Notes: generated by a model not told the origin, from the letters alone. Counted from the first letter of the stretch, positions 8,475 through 16,363 are shown. The stretch: DNA of 64,000 nucleotides from Poriferisodalis sp965208895 (GCF_965208895.1 NZ_OZ242363.1:1736001-1800000), one strand, 5' to 3'. Translations and numbers: made by a program.

Positions 8475-9401
8475 TCAGCCTGTCGCGGCATCGGTGCCAT
8501 CGTGCTCTTCCCAGCGCCAGCCAGAGCGAACCATGACGCAACGACGGCGCGGACCGGGTGCGTCCAGATCGCCGTCAGGGAAGGCTGCGTCGCCGACGTA
8601 GACGGCGATGTGGCCGGGATCGGTCTCCGGCGACGGGATGATCTCGGTGTGGAAGCAGGTGTGCCCGTTCACCGAGGCGAGCACATCGGCAGTACGGCCA
8701 AAGCCCGACAGCCAGGTCAGCGTCACAAATGTGGGCGTGACGAATTCGATCTCTCCGGCTGCCCGCCGTTCCAGCGCCGAGGCGGGCGACACCCAGGCGT
8801 GGTCGAGAATCTCGCTGCCGTCGACGCGCACGGCATCGAGATCAGCGGGTGCCTCGCAGACGAAGAAATGCGTCGAGAAGCGCTTCGGGCGGATCGGCGG
8901 CGGCAGCCAATGCGCGAAGTGGGCCAACTCAGCACCGGATAGGTCGATGCCGGCTTCCTCTTCGGCCTCGCGCACAGCCGCCGTGCGGTACCCGCGAGCG
9001 TCGCTGGTGTGCGGACCGGAAGAACCGGCCGCCGTCCTGGGGTCGCACGGACCGACCAGGTCGCCGGGCACGTTACGGTCAGGAGGATCCACCCGGCCGC
9101 CGGGAAACACCCACATGCCGCCGAAGAACCCCCGCGAGTTGCGGCGCAGCATGAGCACCTCGATATGCGCCCCGGAGTCGCTCTCGGCGGGGTCGAAGCC
9201 GTGCCCGGGCACTGTTGCCGGCTCGGCGTCGCGCAGCACGACGACCGTCGCCGCGTCAATCGGCGCAGGCGGCCCGTCTTGGTCGCGCGAATCGGCGGAC
9301 CTTTCCGCTGCGGCACCCATTGCTTCCCGCTCTTGTTCGCTGCGCTCACGGGCCGCTCGGGCCACGGCTGAGCCATTCGGCGCAGCCTCCTGGCCGCTCA
9401 T
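8475..9401 (-). CDS. NUDIX hydrolase with repeat-derived N-terminus
   Basis: Predicted pyrophosphatase acting on nucleoside-diphosphate-X substrates. The core has MLRRNSRGFFGGMWVFPGGR (about residues 84-103) followed, after an insertion of about 40 residues, by AAVREAEEEAGIDL, the REx2EExG half of the Nudix box. The ATG at 9401 overlaps the stop of the upstream nucleotidase (ATGA), which favours this long start. Residues about 11-28 (SAVARAARERSEQEREAMG) are then encoded by the dispersed repeat. An in-frame ATG at 9320, preceded by the repeat's GGGAAG, would give a 281-residue protein without it. Confidence 0.88.
   Translation of the reverse strand: MSGQEAAPNGSAVARAARERSEQEREAMGAAAERSADSRDQDGPPAPIDAATVVVLRDAEPATVPGHGFDPAESDSGAHIEVLMLRRNSRGFFGGMWVFPGGRVDPPDRNVPGDLVGPCDPRTAAGSSGPHTSDARGYRTAAVREAEEEAGIDLSGAELAHFAHWLPPPIRPKRFSTHFFVCEAPADLDAVRVDGSEILDHAWVSPASALERRAAGEIEFVTPTFVTLTWLSGFGRTADVLASVNGHTCFHTEIIPSPETDPGHIAVYVGDAAFPDGDLDAPGPRRRCVMVRSGWRWEEHDGTDAATG
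9318..9389 (-). repeat. Dispersed ~70-bp repeat, copy 4 (inside a coding region)
   Basis: Copy lying within the 5' end of the NUDIX gene and read in frame as an Arg/Glu/Ala-rich helix. It is in the direction of transcription, and its terminal GGGAAGCAATGG could itself act as a ribosome site and start. Confidence 0.82.
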
Positions 9402-10048
9402 GCGCTGTCCCGGGTGCGCCGCTCCAGCCGGTCCGAACCCGCGTCGATGCCCGGCAGTGGGCGCGGCACCGCGCTGCCTGATTCGGCCATCATCTGCACG
9501 ATCATCTCCTCCACCTCGGCCCAGTCGTGAGCGCGGGGAGCAGCGAGGTGATTGTTGTAGGGCTGGTCGTACACGATCACGTGACCGCCGGCCGCTCGAA
9601 TGGCCGTGATGTTGTGCGGCGCATCCTCAATGTGCGCGTCAGCGTTCACCACCGACTTGTCGGCCAGAAAGCAGATGTCCCGGTAGGGAATGCGATAGCG
9701 GTCGAGCCACTCCACGGTGTCGCTGACCGTCACCCGGTGGCCCCAGCTCGTGTAGAGCCGGTGCGTCACCAGCCGGATCCACACACCGGCATCGGACAGT
9801 CGCCACAGCGCCTCCGAGCAACCCGGCATCGGATCGATGTCGCGGAACATGCGGTAGTCCAGCACCGCAATGCGGTGCAACTCCTCGAAGTCGCCATCGT
9901 CGAGGCCCCACTCGGCGAAACTCCAGCTGCGCACGAGGGGCAGAGTGTCCTCACTCACGTTCCGCTCGCGCGCCACCACCCGGCGGAATGCCTCGGTGTG
10001 CTGCGCGCACACCCCGTCAAGGTCCACAGCCAGTACGAACTCGGGCAC
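9398..10048 (-). CDS. 5'(3')-deoxyribonucleotidase-like HAD phosphatase
   Basis: A 216-residue HAD-superfamily protein of the NT5C type, predicted to dephosphorylate nucleoside monophosphates. Motif I is AVDLDGVCAQHT (D-x-D-G-V), motif II the Thr in RLVTHRLY, and motif III/IV ADKSVVNADAHIEDAPHN with the conserved D...ED. Start GTG. The stop overlaps the NUDIX start, so the two nucleotide-active hydrolases are coupled, consistent with a nucleotide-sanitation pair. Confidence 0.85.
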   Translation of the reverse strand: MPEFVLAVDLDGVCAQHTEAFRRVVARERNVSEDTLPLVRSWSFAEWGLDDGDFEELHRIAVLDYRMFRDIDPMPGCSEALWRLSDAGVWIRLVTHRLYTSWGHRVTVSDTVEWLDRYRIPYRDICFLADKSVVNADAHIEDAPHNITAIRAAGGHVIVYDQPYNNHLAAPRAHDWAEVEEMIVQMMAESGSAVPRPLPGIDAGSDRLERRTRDSA

Positions 10049-10103
10049 TCCCGCAAGCTACGGGGCCACGACAACCGGCGCACCGGCCCGTTGTCGAGCT
10101 ACA

Positions 10104-10168
10104 TGTTCCCGGCACTTGTTCGCTCCGCTCACGGGCCGCTCGGGCCACGGCTTCGCCTGCAGGCTCCG
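10104..10168 (-). repeat. Dispersed ~70-bp repeat, copy 5
   Basis: Diverged copy in the divergent region between the nucleotidase (10048) and nthB (10218) genes. It reads on the minus strand and ends GAACAAGTGCCGGGAACA. The rest of the 170-bp region shows no clear promoter. Confidence 0.78.
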
Positions 10169-10217
10169 GCGACTCACGTTGCTCATCGTCACGGTGGCAG
10201 GTACGGCCGCAGATGCA

Positions 10218-11003
10218 ATGCTGGGCTCGATGCAGCCCAGTCCTCACGAGCGCGGCGTACACGACCTCGGCGGTGCCCCTGGTTACGGGCCGGTGCCGCA
10301 CGAACCGGAAGAGCCGCCGTTCCACGCCGACTGGGAACGTCGCGTCTTCGGCCTGCTCGGCGCAGTCACGTCAGCCACTGCACGGCGGCCGGGCGAGTTC
10401 AGGTATGCGCTCGAGCGCCTGCACCCGGACGACTACTTCAAGAACGGCTACTTCGGACGTTGGCTGGCTGGGTTCGAAGTGCTGCTCGACGAGTACGACG
10501 TCGTCAGTCGCAGCGCCTTGGCCCTCCGCGTGGCCCAGCGCCGGGACGCGGCTCTGCTGGCAGCCGGGCGGACCGACCTTGTCCCTACGCCCGTCTCAAA
10601 AGAGACACCGTCACGGCGGGTCTCCCCCGTCGCCGATCGCGTGCCGGCCCTGCTGCCCCCCGATCGCCCCGCGCCGGCTCCCCAACGCCGAACGGTCCGG
10701 CGCGACATCGCTGAGCCGCCTCGGTTCGACGTCGGCGACCGCGTGGTTGCCCCGGCACCAACCCAACCCGGCCACACACGGCTGCCGGGATACGTCATGG
10801 GCAAGCCGGGCACCGTGGTGAAGCTGCATCCAGCCGAGGTGCTGCCCGACAGCACCGCACACAACAGGGGCGAGCGTCCACAACACGTGTATTGCGTCGG
10901 CTACGACGCCCAAACGCTGTGGGGCGACGACGCCGAGGCGAATGCGACGGTCCACGTCGACCTGTACGAGTGCTACCTGACTGCAGCGGAAGCTGACAGC
11001 TGA
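10218..11003 (+). CDS. nthB: Nitrile hydratase subunit beta
   Basis: Non-catalytic beta subunit of nitrile hydratase, which converts nitriles to amides as an alpha-beta heterotetramer. The N-terminus HDLGGAPGYGPVPHEPEEP and FHADWERRVFGL are family hallmarks. The C-terminal SH3-like barrel shows FDVGDRVVAPAPTQPGHTRL-PGYVMGKPGTV and ends with LWGDDAEANATVHVDLYE. Length 261 residues from ATG 10218; ATG 10230 is an alternative. The longer open frame upstream crosses the dispersed repeat and is not homologous. Gene order beta-alpha-activator is that of cobalt-type operons. Confidence 0.94.
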   Translation: MLGSMQPSPHERGVHDLGGAPGYGPVPHEPEEPPFHADWERRVFGLLGAVTSATARRPGEFRYALERLHPDDYFKNGYFGRWLAGFEVLLDEYDVVSRSALALRVAQRRDAALLAAGRTDLVPTPVSKETPSRRVSPVADRVPALLPPDRPAPAPQRRTVRRDIAEPPRFDVGDRVVAPAPTQPGHTRLPGYVMGKPGTVVKLHPAEVLPDSTAHNRGERPQHVYCVGYDAQTLWGDDAEANATVHVDLYECYLTAAEADS

Positions 11004-11026
11004 GGCCCCGCCGACGGAGGAACGCA

Positions 11027-11097
11027 GAGGCTGAGCCGGCCGGCGAAGCCGTGGCCCGAGCGGCCCGTGAGCGCAGCGAACACGAGCGGGAAGCAAT
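11027..11097 (+). repeat. Dispersed ~70-bp repeat, copy 6
   Basis: Complete copy in sense orientation between nthB and nthA, beginning 24 bp after the nthB stop and ending GAGCGGGAAGCAAT. It separates two subunits that must be made in equal amounts. Confidence 0.9.
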
Positions 11098-11138
11098 AGG
11101 TTCGCCACCGGAAGGTGCCACTATCTGCACGGTTTGCT

Positions 11139-11777
11139 ATGCACGACGACCACTCCCACGGACACGATTCCGATCATCACCACAGCCATCACGATCCGAC
11201 ATCGCCGGACGTCCGTGTCGAAGCCCTCGAAGACCTGCTGATTGAAAAAGGTCTCGCCGATCCCGAACGGATCGATGCGACGATCCGGCGGTTCTCCCAC
11301 GACATCGGCCCGATGATCGGTGCACGGCTGGTGGCCCAGGCGTGGGCCGACTCGGATCTGCGGCAGCGACTGCTGGACGATGCCGACGCCGTCGTTGCCG
11401 ACATGGACATCCGAGGTGCCGAGATCGAGCACATCGAAGTCAAGGCCAACACGCCGAGCATCCACAATGTGGTCGTCTGCACCCTGTGCTCGTGCTACCC
11501 GTGGGCACTTCTGGGGCTGCCGCCGAATTGGTACAAGAGCCCCGAGTATCGGGCCCGCGTGGTGCGCGAGCCCCGGACCGTTCTGGCCGAGATGGGCTTG
11601 GAACTCGAGCCAGACACCGAGGTGCGCATCTGGGATTCGAGTTCGGAAACGCGGTTCCTGGTGATGCCCGAGCGGCCCGCGGGCACCGAGGGCTGGACGG
11701 CCGAACGGCTGGCAGAGCTCGTCACTCGGGATTCGATGATCGGCGTGGCTCGGGCTGCTGATCCTGGGGGACAGTGA
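11139..11777 (+). CDS. nthA: Nitrile hydratase subunit alpha (cobalt type)
   Basis: Catalytic subunit. The metal-binding motif VCTLCSCYPW (Cys114, Cys117, Ser118, Cys119) has Thr at the second position, the marker of cobalt rather than iron enzymes; the two later cysteines are normally oxidised to sulfinic and sulfenic acids. NWYKSPEYRARVVREPRTVL is the typical sequence after the site. The N-terminus is unusually His/Asp-rich (HDDHSHGHDSDHHHSHHD), which might bind or hand over metal. ATG 11139 is chosen; an in-frame GTG at 11115 would add eight residues. 212 residues, close to the family norm. Confidence 0.94.
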   Translation: MHDDHSHGHDSDHHHSHHDPTSPDVRVEALEDLLIEKGLADPERIDATIRRFSHDIGPMIGARLVAQAWADSDLRQRLLDDADAVVADMDIRGAEIEHIEVKANTPSIHNVVVCTLCSCYPWALLGLPPNWYKSPEYRARVVREPRTVLAEMGLELEPDTEVRIWDSSSETRFLVMPERPAGTEGWTAERLAELVTRDSMIGVARAADPGGQ

Positions 11778-11787
11778 GGCTCCGCTG

Positions 11788-12129
11788 ATGAGTCTCGACC
11801 TGCTGGAAAGCACCAAGGCTGCTCCGCCTCGCGACAACGGCGAACTGGTCTTCTGCGAGCCGTGGCAGGCACGTGCGTTCGGACTGGCCGCCGACCTCGT
11901 CGACGGGGGCCACTTCACTTGGGACGGGTTCCGCGAGCACCTCATCGAGGCGATCGCCGCGGCCGAGACAACCGCTGAACGCAGTGCCGCAACCGAGCCA
12001 CGGGACTACTACCGATGCTGGCTCACCGCACTGGAGCAAGCCGTCACCGAGGGCGGTCTGCTGGCTCCGCAGACCCTCACAACCCGGGCCGAGCAGTACG
12101 CCGCCCGCCCAGCCGGTCACGATCACTGA
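11788..12129 (+). CDS. Nitrile hydratase accessory/activator protein
   Basis: A 113-residue relative of the small activator (P14K/NthE type) that helps load cobalt and mature the alpha subunit, and resembles the beta-subunit N-terminus. LVFCEPWQARAFGLAADLVD and FTWDGFREHLIEAI are diagnostic, with YYRCWLTALEQAV toward the C-terminus. It begins 10 bp after the nthA stop. With nthB and nthA it makes a complete cobalt nitrile hydratase set; no amidase gene is adjacent. Confidence 0.9.
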   Translation: MSLDLLESTKAAPPRDNGELVFCEPWQARAFGLAADLVDGGHFTWDGFREHLIEAIAAAETTAERSAATEPRDYYRCWLTALEQAVTEGGLLAPQTLTTRAEQYAARPAGHDH

Positions 12130-12172
12130 GACTGAGCACGCGCGCCGGCGGCGCGGGTGTCAGACTGGACCC

Positions 12173-12712
12173 ATGAGCACCCTCACCTTCCACGATCCGC
12201 GAGGCGAGGCCAAGACTGCACCTGAGCCGTATGGCCTGAGCACACGGTTGGATCAGCCGATCACGATCGGCCTGGTCGCCAATGGCTTCCCCGACAGCGT
12301 CCGCTTCCTCGACCACGTCGAGAAGGCCCTGGCTGAGCGACTGCCATCGGCGTCGTTCAACCGCTACGACAAGGGAGATGCCTCCTCAGTCGTCGGCGAA
12401 GGGATGCTTGACGACATTCGATCCGAGTGCGGAGCGGTCATCGCCGCGTACGGCCATTGAGGCAGCTGCACATCTGGCACCGTGCGTGACAGCATCACCA
12501 CCGCCCGTCAGGGCATTCCGTCCATTGCACTCGTCACCGATGCGTTCTGGCCCCAGGGCGACTTCGTGGCCGCCGCCACCGGCATGCCCACTGTTCCCCG
12601 CATCAAGCTGCCCCACCCCGTGGCCGGCAGCGGCGAGGACAACATGGCTCGCGTAGCCGCCGACATCGCGCCGCAGATCGTGGCGATCCTGAGCGGCGCC
12701 AGCACCAACTGA
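12173..12712 (+). CDS. UGSC-family selenoprotein (in-frame TGA read as Sec)
   Basis: Predicted redox protein of 179 residues with selenocysteine at residue 96. The frame from ATG 12173 runs to TGA 12458-12460, then continues unbroken to the stop at 12712. Sequence across the TGA reads AAYGH-U-GSCTSGTVRDS, exactly the U-G-S-C motif of a family known in both Sec and Cys forms. The part after the TGA (GIPSIALVTDAFWPQG, AGSGEDNMARVAADIAPQIV) has no ribosome site of its own. A hairpin suited to Sec insertion lies at 12474-12492. It ends 7 bp before the next gene. A Cys-to-stop pseudogene is possible but less likely. Confidence 0.85.
12474..12492 (+). promoter_or_regulatory. Candidate bacterial SECIS hairpin (UGSC gene)
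   Basis: CTG-G-CAC / CGTGC / GTG-A-CAG: two 3-bp stems around a G.A mismatch and a 5-nt apical loop CGUGC. The loop starts 20 nt after the TGA and has G at its second position, as the bacterial SECIS rule asks. It lies within the coding sequence, as in other bacteria. The stem is short, so folding needs testing. Confidence 0.6.
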
Positions 12713-12719
12713 TCTGCTC

Positions 12720-13838
12720 GTGACACTCCTGGAGGCCCGCAGCGAGGCCGACGCGCTCGAGCAACTGCACGCGCTCGGGCTCACCGACGGCTTGCCCGTT
12801 GTCATCCCAACCCCTGAGCGGGTCGCCATGATGGTGCTCGCGAGCGGGTTCGACGGTGATGTCGAGCTCGGCGTGATGGGACCCGCGCACGGTGTGGCCA
12901 GCGTCGAGAAGGTGGCAACCGCTGCGGTGATGGCCGGCTGCCTGCCCGATCACCTTCCCGTGGTGCTCGCCGCCGTCCGGGCCGTCTGCCAGCCCGAGTT
13001 CGACCTGACCGAGATGCAGAGCACCACCCACTGCACCGCGCCGCTCGTCGTGGTGTGCGGGCCCGCTCGGCACCAGTGCGGCGAGGTTGCCTCAGGATTC
13101 GGAGCGCTAGGCCCCGGCCACCGGGCAAATGCCTCGATCGGACGAGCGTTGCGCCTGGCGATGATGAACATCGGCGGCGCCCGACCAGGCGTGTCCGACA
13201 TGGCACTGCACGGACACCCGGGCAAATTCACCTACTGCATCGCCGAAGACACCGAGAACAGCCCGTTCCCGCCGCTGCACACCTCGTTCGGCTACGAGCC
13301 CGAGCGGAGCGCGGTGATCGTGACGGGCGCCGAGGCTCCGCACTCGACGATCTTCACCGGCGACGCGGACGATCCCGAATCGGCCAACCGACTGCTGAAC
13401 GTGATCGCGGCGGTGATGGCAAACCCAGGCAGCAACAACGCTCACCTGCGCCACGGCTCGCTCGTGGTGATCATGAATCCGGACCACACCACCGTGCTGG
13501 CTCGGGCCGGGTTGAGCCGTGAGGACATCCAAGCCGAACTTGCAGCTCGAGCCGTCAATTCGACAGCCACGCTCGCCCGCATGGGTTCCGCGTTCCATAT
13601 CGCGAACGACTCGTCGCCCGACGAGGTGGTGCCGATTCTTAAAGACCCGAGCCGGATCGTGGTGTTCCAAGCGGGTGGCAAGGGCCTCTACACGATGGTG
13701 ATGCCGTCGTGGTGTGCCGGCCCCCACCAGAACCCGGTGGTCCACGCCGAGATCGATCTCGACCAAGTCTGCGAGGTGCCTTGGGCCACCGACGCACTCG
13801 GCGGTGCCGGAACTGACACTCCGACAGTCGCAGGATGA
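12720..13838 (+). CDS. Conserved protein paired with the UGSC selenoprotein
   Basis: A 372-residue protein without a function I can name. Start GTG, 7 bp after the selenoprotein stop, and its end overlaps the MaoC gene (ATGA), so it is in the same operon. Visible features: LGLTDGLPVVIPTPERV at the N-terminus; several cysteines in conserved-looking settings (VMAGCLPDHLP, TTHCTAPLVVVCGPARHQCG, KFTYCIAEDTENSPFPPLH, MPSWCAGPH); and GGARPGVSDMALHGHPGKF, a Gly/His-rich turn. No signal peptide or membrane span. The close linkage suggests a partner enzyme or electron acceptor for the selenoprotein; this is inference. Confidence 0.8.
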   Translation: MTLLEARSEADALEQLHALGLTDGLPVVIPTPERVAMMVLASGFDGDVELGVMGPAHGVASVEKVATAAVMAGCLPDHLPVVLAAVRAVCQPEFDLTEMQSTTHCTAPLVVVCGPARHQCGEVASGFGALGPGHRANASIGRALRLAMMNIGGARPGVSDMALHGHPGKFTYCIAEDTENSPFPPLHTSFGYEPERSAVIVTGAEAPHSTIFTGDADDPESANRLLNVIAAVMANPGSNNAHLRHGSLVVIMNPDHTTVLARAGLSREDIQAELAARAVNSTATLARMGSAFHIANDSSPDEVVPILKDPSRIVVFQAGGKGLYTMVMPSWCAGPHQNPVVHAEIDLDQVCEVPWATDALGGAGTDTPTVAG

Positions 13839-14338
13839 CCTGCCTGATGAGCGAAGCGCCCCGCCCGCACGGCGGACTGTGGTTCGAGGAGCTGACGCCG
13901 GGCCTGGTGATTCACCATCGGTTGCGCCGCACCATCACCGAGGCCGACAACGTCATGTTCACCACCATGACGATGAACCCCGCGGCGCTGCATCTCGACT
14001 TCGAGTACGCCCGCACCGAGACGCAGTTCGGCAAGCCACTCGTGAACTCGATGTTCACCGCGGCCGTCGTCGTGGGCATCTCGGTCCACGAGACAACCCA
14101 CGGCACCACGGTCGCCAACTTGGGCTTCGAGCGCATGGACTTCCCCGCACCCGTCTTTCACGGCGACACGCTGCGGGTCGAGAGCGAGGTGGTGTCGTCC
14201 CGGCCATCGAAGAGCAAGCCCGACCAGGGCATCGTGCTGTTCGAGCACCGCGCCTACAACCAGGACGACACGCTCGTGGCCATCATGCGCCGCAACGCGC
14301 TCATGTGGTGCCAGCCCGCCATTCGACCTTCCTCGTAG
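13835..14338 (+). CDS. MaoC-like hotdog dehydratase
   Basis: A 167-residue hotdog-fold protein predicted to hydrate an enoyl-CoA such as mesaconyl-CoA. It shows FEELTPGLVIHHRLRRTITE with the adjacent DN (EADNVMFTTM), MNPAALHLDFEYA and FHGDTLRVESEVVSSRPSKS. The single-domain size is that of (R)-hydratase/MaoC proteins. The ATG overlaps the stop of the preceding gene; the in-frame ATG at 13847 is an alternative. It closes the nitrile hydratase-selenoprotein operon. Confidence 0.87.
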   Translation: MTCLMSEAPRPHGGLWFEELTPGLVIHHRLRRTITEADNVMFTTMTMNPAALHLDFEYARTETQFGKPLVNSMFTAAVVVGISVHETTHGTTVANLGFERMDFPAPVFHGDTLRVESEVVSSRPSKSKPDQGIVLFEHRAYNQDDTLVAIMRRNALMWCQPAIRPSS

Positions 14339-14440
14339 GCCGGCGGGAGCACACGCCCAGCACGAGCCAAACCCCTCTCCCCCGAGCGGATCGGAACTCA
14401 GGCTGCACGATGACGAGCGAGCTGGCGGCTCGAAAATCTC

Positions 14441-14477
14441 TTGCGTTATCATAAGATAATACTTATGTTGCAGCCCG
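14441..14477 (+). promoter_or_regulatory. Probable promoter/operator of higBA-1
   Basis: AT-rich island TTGCGTTATCATAAGATAAT followed by ACTTATGTTGC, immediately before the toxin ATG. The -10-like GATAAT ends 17 nt before the start, implying a very short leader. The same order of blocks (TTGCGTTAT, AAGATA-G/A-T, GTTGC) stands before the toxin at 61809, so it is likely the autoregulated site. Confidence 0.6.
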
Positions 14478-14846
14478 ATGTGGGACGTCGAGTTCACCGA
14501 CCAGTTCGAGAAGTGGTGGCATCAGCTCTCCCAACACCAGCAAGAAGCCTTGGACGAGCGGGTCATGCTGCTCGCTGACCGCGGTCCTGCCCTCATGCGT
14601 CCCGTCGTCGGTGCCGTCTCGACTTCGAGACATCCCAACATGAAAGAACTCCGCGTCTCACGCGGGGGCGCATTGCGCGTGTTGTTCGCCTTCGATCCGC
14701 GACGTCACGCGATTCTGCTCCTCGGTGGCGACAAGTCCGGGCACTGGTCCCGGTGGTACGCGACGGCGGTTCCCGAAGCAGACGATCTGTACGACACTCA
14801 TATGACAGAGCTGCGCGAAGAAGGACTGCTCGACGAAGGTGCCTGA
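14478..14846 (+). CDS. higB: HigB/RelE-like toxin (Gp49 family), system 1
   Basis: A 122-residue type II toxin predicted to cut mRNA at the ribosome. It begins WDVEFTDQFEKWWHQLS and has KELRVSRGGALRVLFAFDPRR followed by AILLLGGDK, the core of phage-derived Gp49/HigB proteins. Toxin precedes antitoxin, the HigBA order, with 28 bp between them. It is about 40 percent similar by eye to the toxin at 61809, with the same FxFDPRR..ILLLGGDKSG block. Confidence 0.9.
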   Translation: MWDVEFTDQFEKWWHQLSQHQQEALDERVMLLADRGPALMRPVVGAVSTSRHPNMKELRVSRGGALRVLFAFDPRRHAILLLGGDKSGHWSRWYATAVPEADDLYDTHMTELREEGLLDEGA

Positions 14847-14874
14847 CAGGTCACCACAGAAAGGATCTCGTCCG

Positions 14875-15234
14875 ATGCCGAGCACCAAGAACTATCGACA
14901 ACTGCACGATCGCGTGCTGGCACGGCCTGGTGCCGCTGACCGCCTGCATGCACTGCGCGACGACACGCTGGCTGAAATCGGCCTCGATGCGCTGCGGCGC
15001 AAACTGGAGCGCTCACAGGCCGACATCGCGGCCGAATTGGGCATCAGCCAGCCCGCCGTCTCCCAACTGGAACACAGCGACGACCCGCGGCTGTCAACCC
15101 TCCGCACCTACGTCTCAGGGCTCGGTGCCCGGCTCGGCGTCTTTGCCATCTTCGAAGACGGTGAGGACATCACAGCTATTCCACTCAAGATTGGCGGCGA
15201 CCGAATGGGATCGCCGCGTGGGTGCAGTGATTAG
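14875..15234 (+). CDS. higA: HigA-like XRE antitoxin, system 1
   Basis: A 119-residue antitoxin with a helix-turn-helix in the middle: ADIAAELGISQPAVSQLEHS (about residues 46-65), followed by LSTLRTYVSGLGARLGVFAIF, typical of antitoxins that pair with Gp49-type toxins. The start ATG 14875 has AGAAAGGA 10 nt upstream. The end overlaps the next gene by 17 bp. It should bind its own promoter at 14441-14477. Confidence 0.9.
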   Translation: MPSTKNYRQLHDRVLARPGAADRLHALRDDTLAEIGLDALRRKLERSQADIAAELGISQPAVSQLEHSDDPRLSTLRTYVSGLGARLGVFAIFEDGEDITAIPLKIGGDRMGSPRGCSD

Positions 15235-16243
15235 GCGTGGGGCCGAGGACTTGCTGGCGGCAGCTCGAGTGCTCGCCGACGGCGTGCTGTTCGAGCGCGC
15301 GCTCGATGTCGACGCTGCGGGCAGCGTCCCCGAGCACAACCTGGACCTGTTGCGAGATGCCGGCTTCTACGGACTGTGGACGCCTCATGATGTCGGTGGC
15401 TGCGGACTCGACGAGCTTGAACGCCTTCCGATCCTCGAAGCTCTTGCCGGGGGCTGTCTCACGACCGCGTTCACCTGGGCACAGCACGGCGGAGGCTCGG
15501 CGAATGCCGCCCGGACTCCCCCCGGATCGGTGCTGCACGAACGCTGGGCCCGAGCACTGGCAACCGGCGAGCGGCGCAGCGGTGTGGCATTCGCGCATGT
15601 GCTGCGTCCCGAACCGTGCCTGTTCGCAGAGCGTGCCGGTGACGGATGGCTGCTGCGGGGAGTAGCGCCGTTTGTCACTGGGTGGGGCCACATTGACGCA
15701 GTGCTGGTTGCCGCCCACGACGCCGACCGGCTGGTGTGGATGCTGATTCCCGCGAATGAAGCGCGAACCCTGACCTCACGCCGGCTGCGACTCGCCGCTG
15801 TGGATTCATCGGTCACCGTCGAGATGCACTTCGACAGTCATGCCGTCGGCGATGACCATGTCGTCGAGGTAATCGGCTACGGCGAGTGGCTCGCTCTCTA
15901 TCGCCTTGGACTGCGCACGAACGGCGCGCTGATGCTGGGTGTGGCCTCGCGAGCGCTCACCCTGCTCGGCCCATCCCCCCTCGACGCGGAAGTCGACGCA
16001 GCACGCGAGGCCTTGCATGCCGCCGACGTGGATGAAATGGCTGAGTGCCGCGCACAGGTCGGCTACGTCGGGATCCGGGCAACCAGTGCGCTGGTCTCGG
16101 CGGTCGGCGGGCGGGCCATCACCGTCGCCCATCACGCGCAACGCCTCGCCCGTGAGGCGCTGTTCCTGCTGGTACAAGGGCAGACCGCCGAGATCCGAGC
16201 AGGCCACCTCCGCCGCCTCGGCGCCACCGAGTCGAAGCACTAG
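15218..16243 (+). CDS. Acyl-CoA dehydrogenase-like flavoprotein
   Basis: A 341-residue protein with the acyl-CoA dehydrogenase N-terminal and middle domains: LRDAGFYGLWTPHDVGGCGL (about residues 45-64), FTWAQHGGG near residue 88, and the FAD-binding beta domain with GWLLRGVAPFVTGWGHIDAV. The C-terminal helical domain is shortened (about residues 230-341), and no clear catalytic Glu can be placed, so it may be a divergent or non-dehydrogenase member. GTG 15218 is chosen over GTG 15227 because GGGA lies upstream. It overlaps the antitoxin gene in another frame. Confidence 0.8.
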   Translation: MGAVIRRGAEDLLAAARVLADGVLFERALDVDAAGSVPEHNLDLLRDAGFYGLWTPHDVGGCGLDELERLPILEALAGGCLTTAFTWAQHGGGSANAARTPPGSVLHERWARALATGERRSGVAFAHVLRPEPCLFAERAGDGWLLRGVAPFVTGWGHIDAVLVAAHDADRLVWMLIPANEARTLTSRRLRLAAVDSSVTVEMHFDSHAVGDDHVVEVIGYGEWLALYRLGLRTNGALMLGVASRALTLLGPSPLDAEVDAAREALHAADVDEMAECRAQVGYVGIRATSALVSAVGGRAITVAHHAQRLAREALFLLVQGQTAEIRAGHLRRLGATESKH

Positions 16244-16277
16244 GAGCCTGAGTCCGGCCGCCGGCGGGCTGGTGGGC

Positions 16278-16363
16278 TTATGAGGCTGCCTGGGCGGCGA
16301 GGGCTGCCTGCACTTTGGGCAGCGTGCCGACGCCGTCGGCCTAGCCGTGACTGCGCGAGCAGC
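16278..16363 (-). pseudogene. Fragment of the Calx-beta protein's HGW module, with amber stop
   Basis: Reading the minus strand gives SRSHG-stop-ADGVGTLPKVQAALAAQAAS-stop. Inside the large surface protein upstream stands SRQHGWQDGVTTLPKVQAML. The match is clear and the tryptophan codon TGG has become TAG (16341-16343). The piece follows the surface-protein stop and is a decayed duplicate of that module. The rest of 16244-16408 shows nothing else. Confidence 0.7.

Noticed and set aside
12458..12460. TGA in the UGSC gene as a plain pseudogene stop
   Set aside because: Only one lesion in 180 codons, at the exact Sec/Cys site, with a suitable hairpin and an intact operon on both sides. Not fully excluded without the sel genes.
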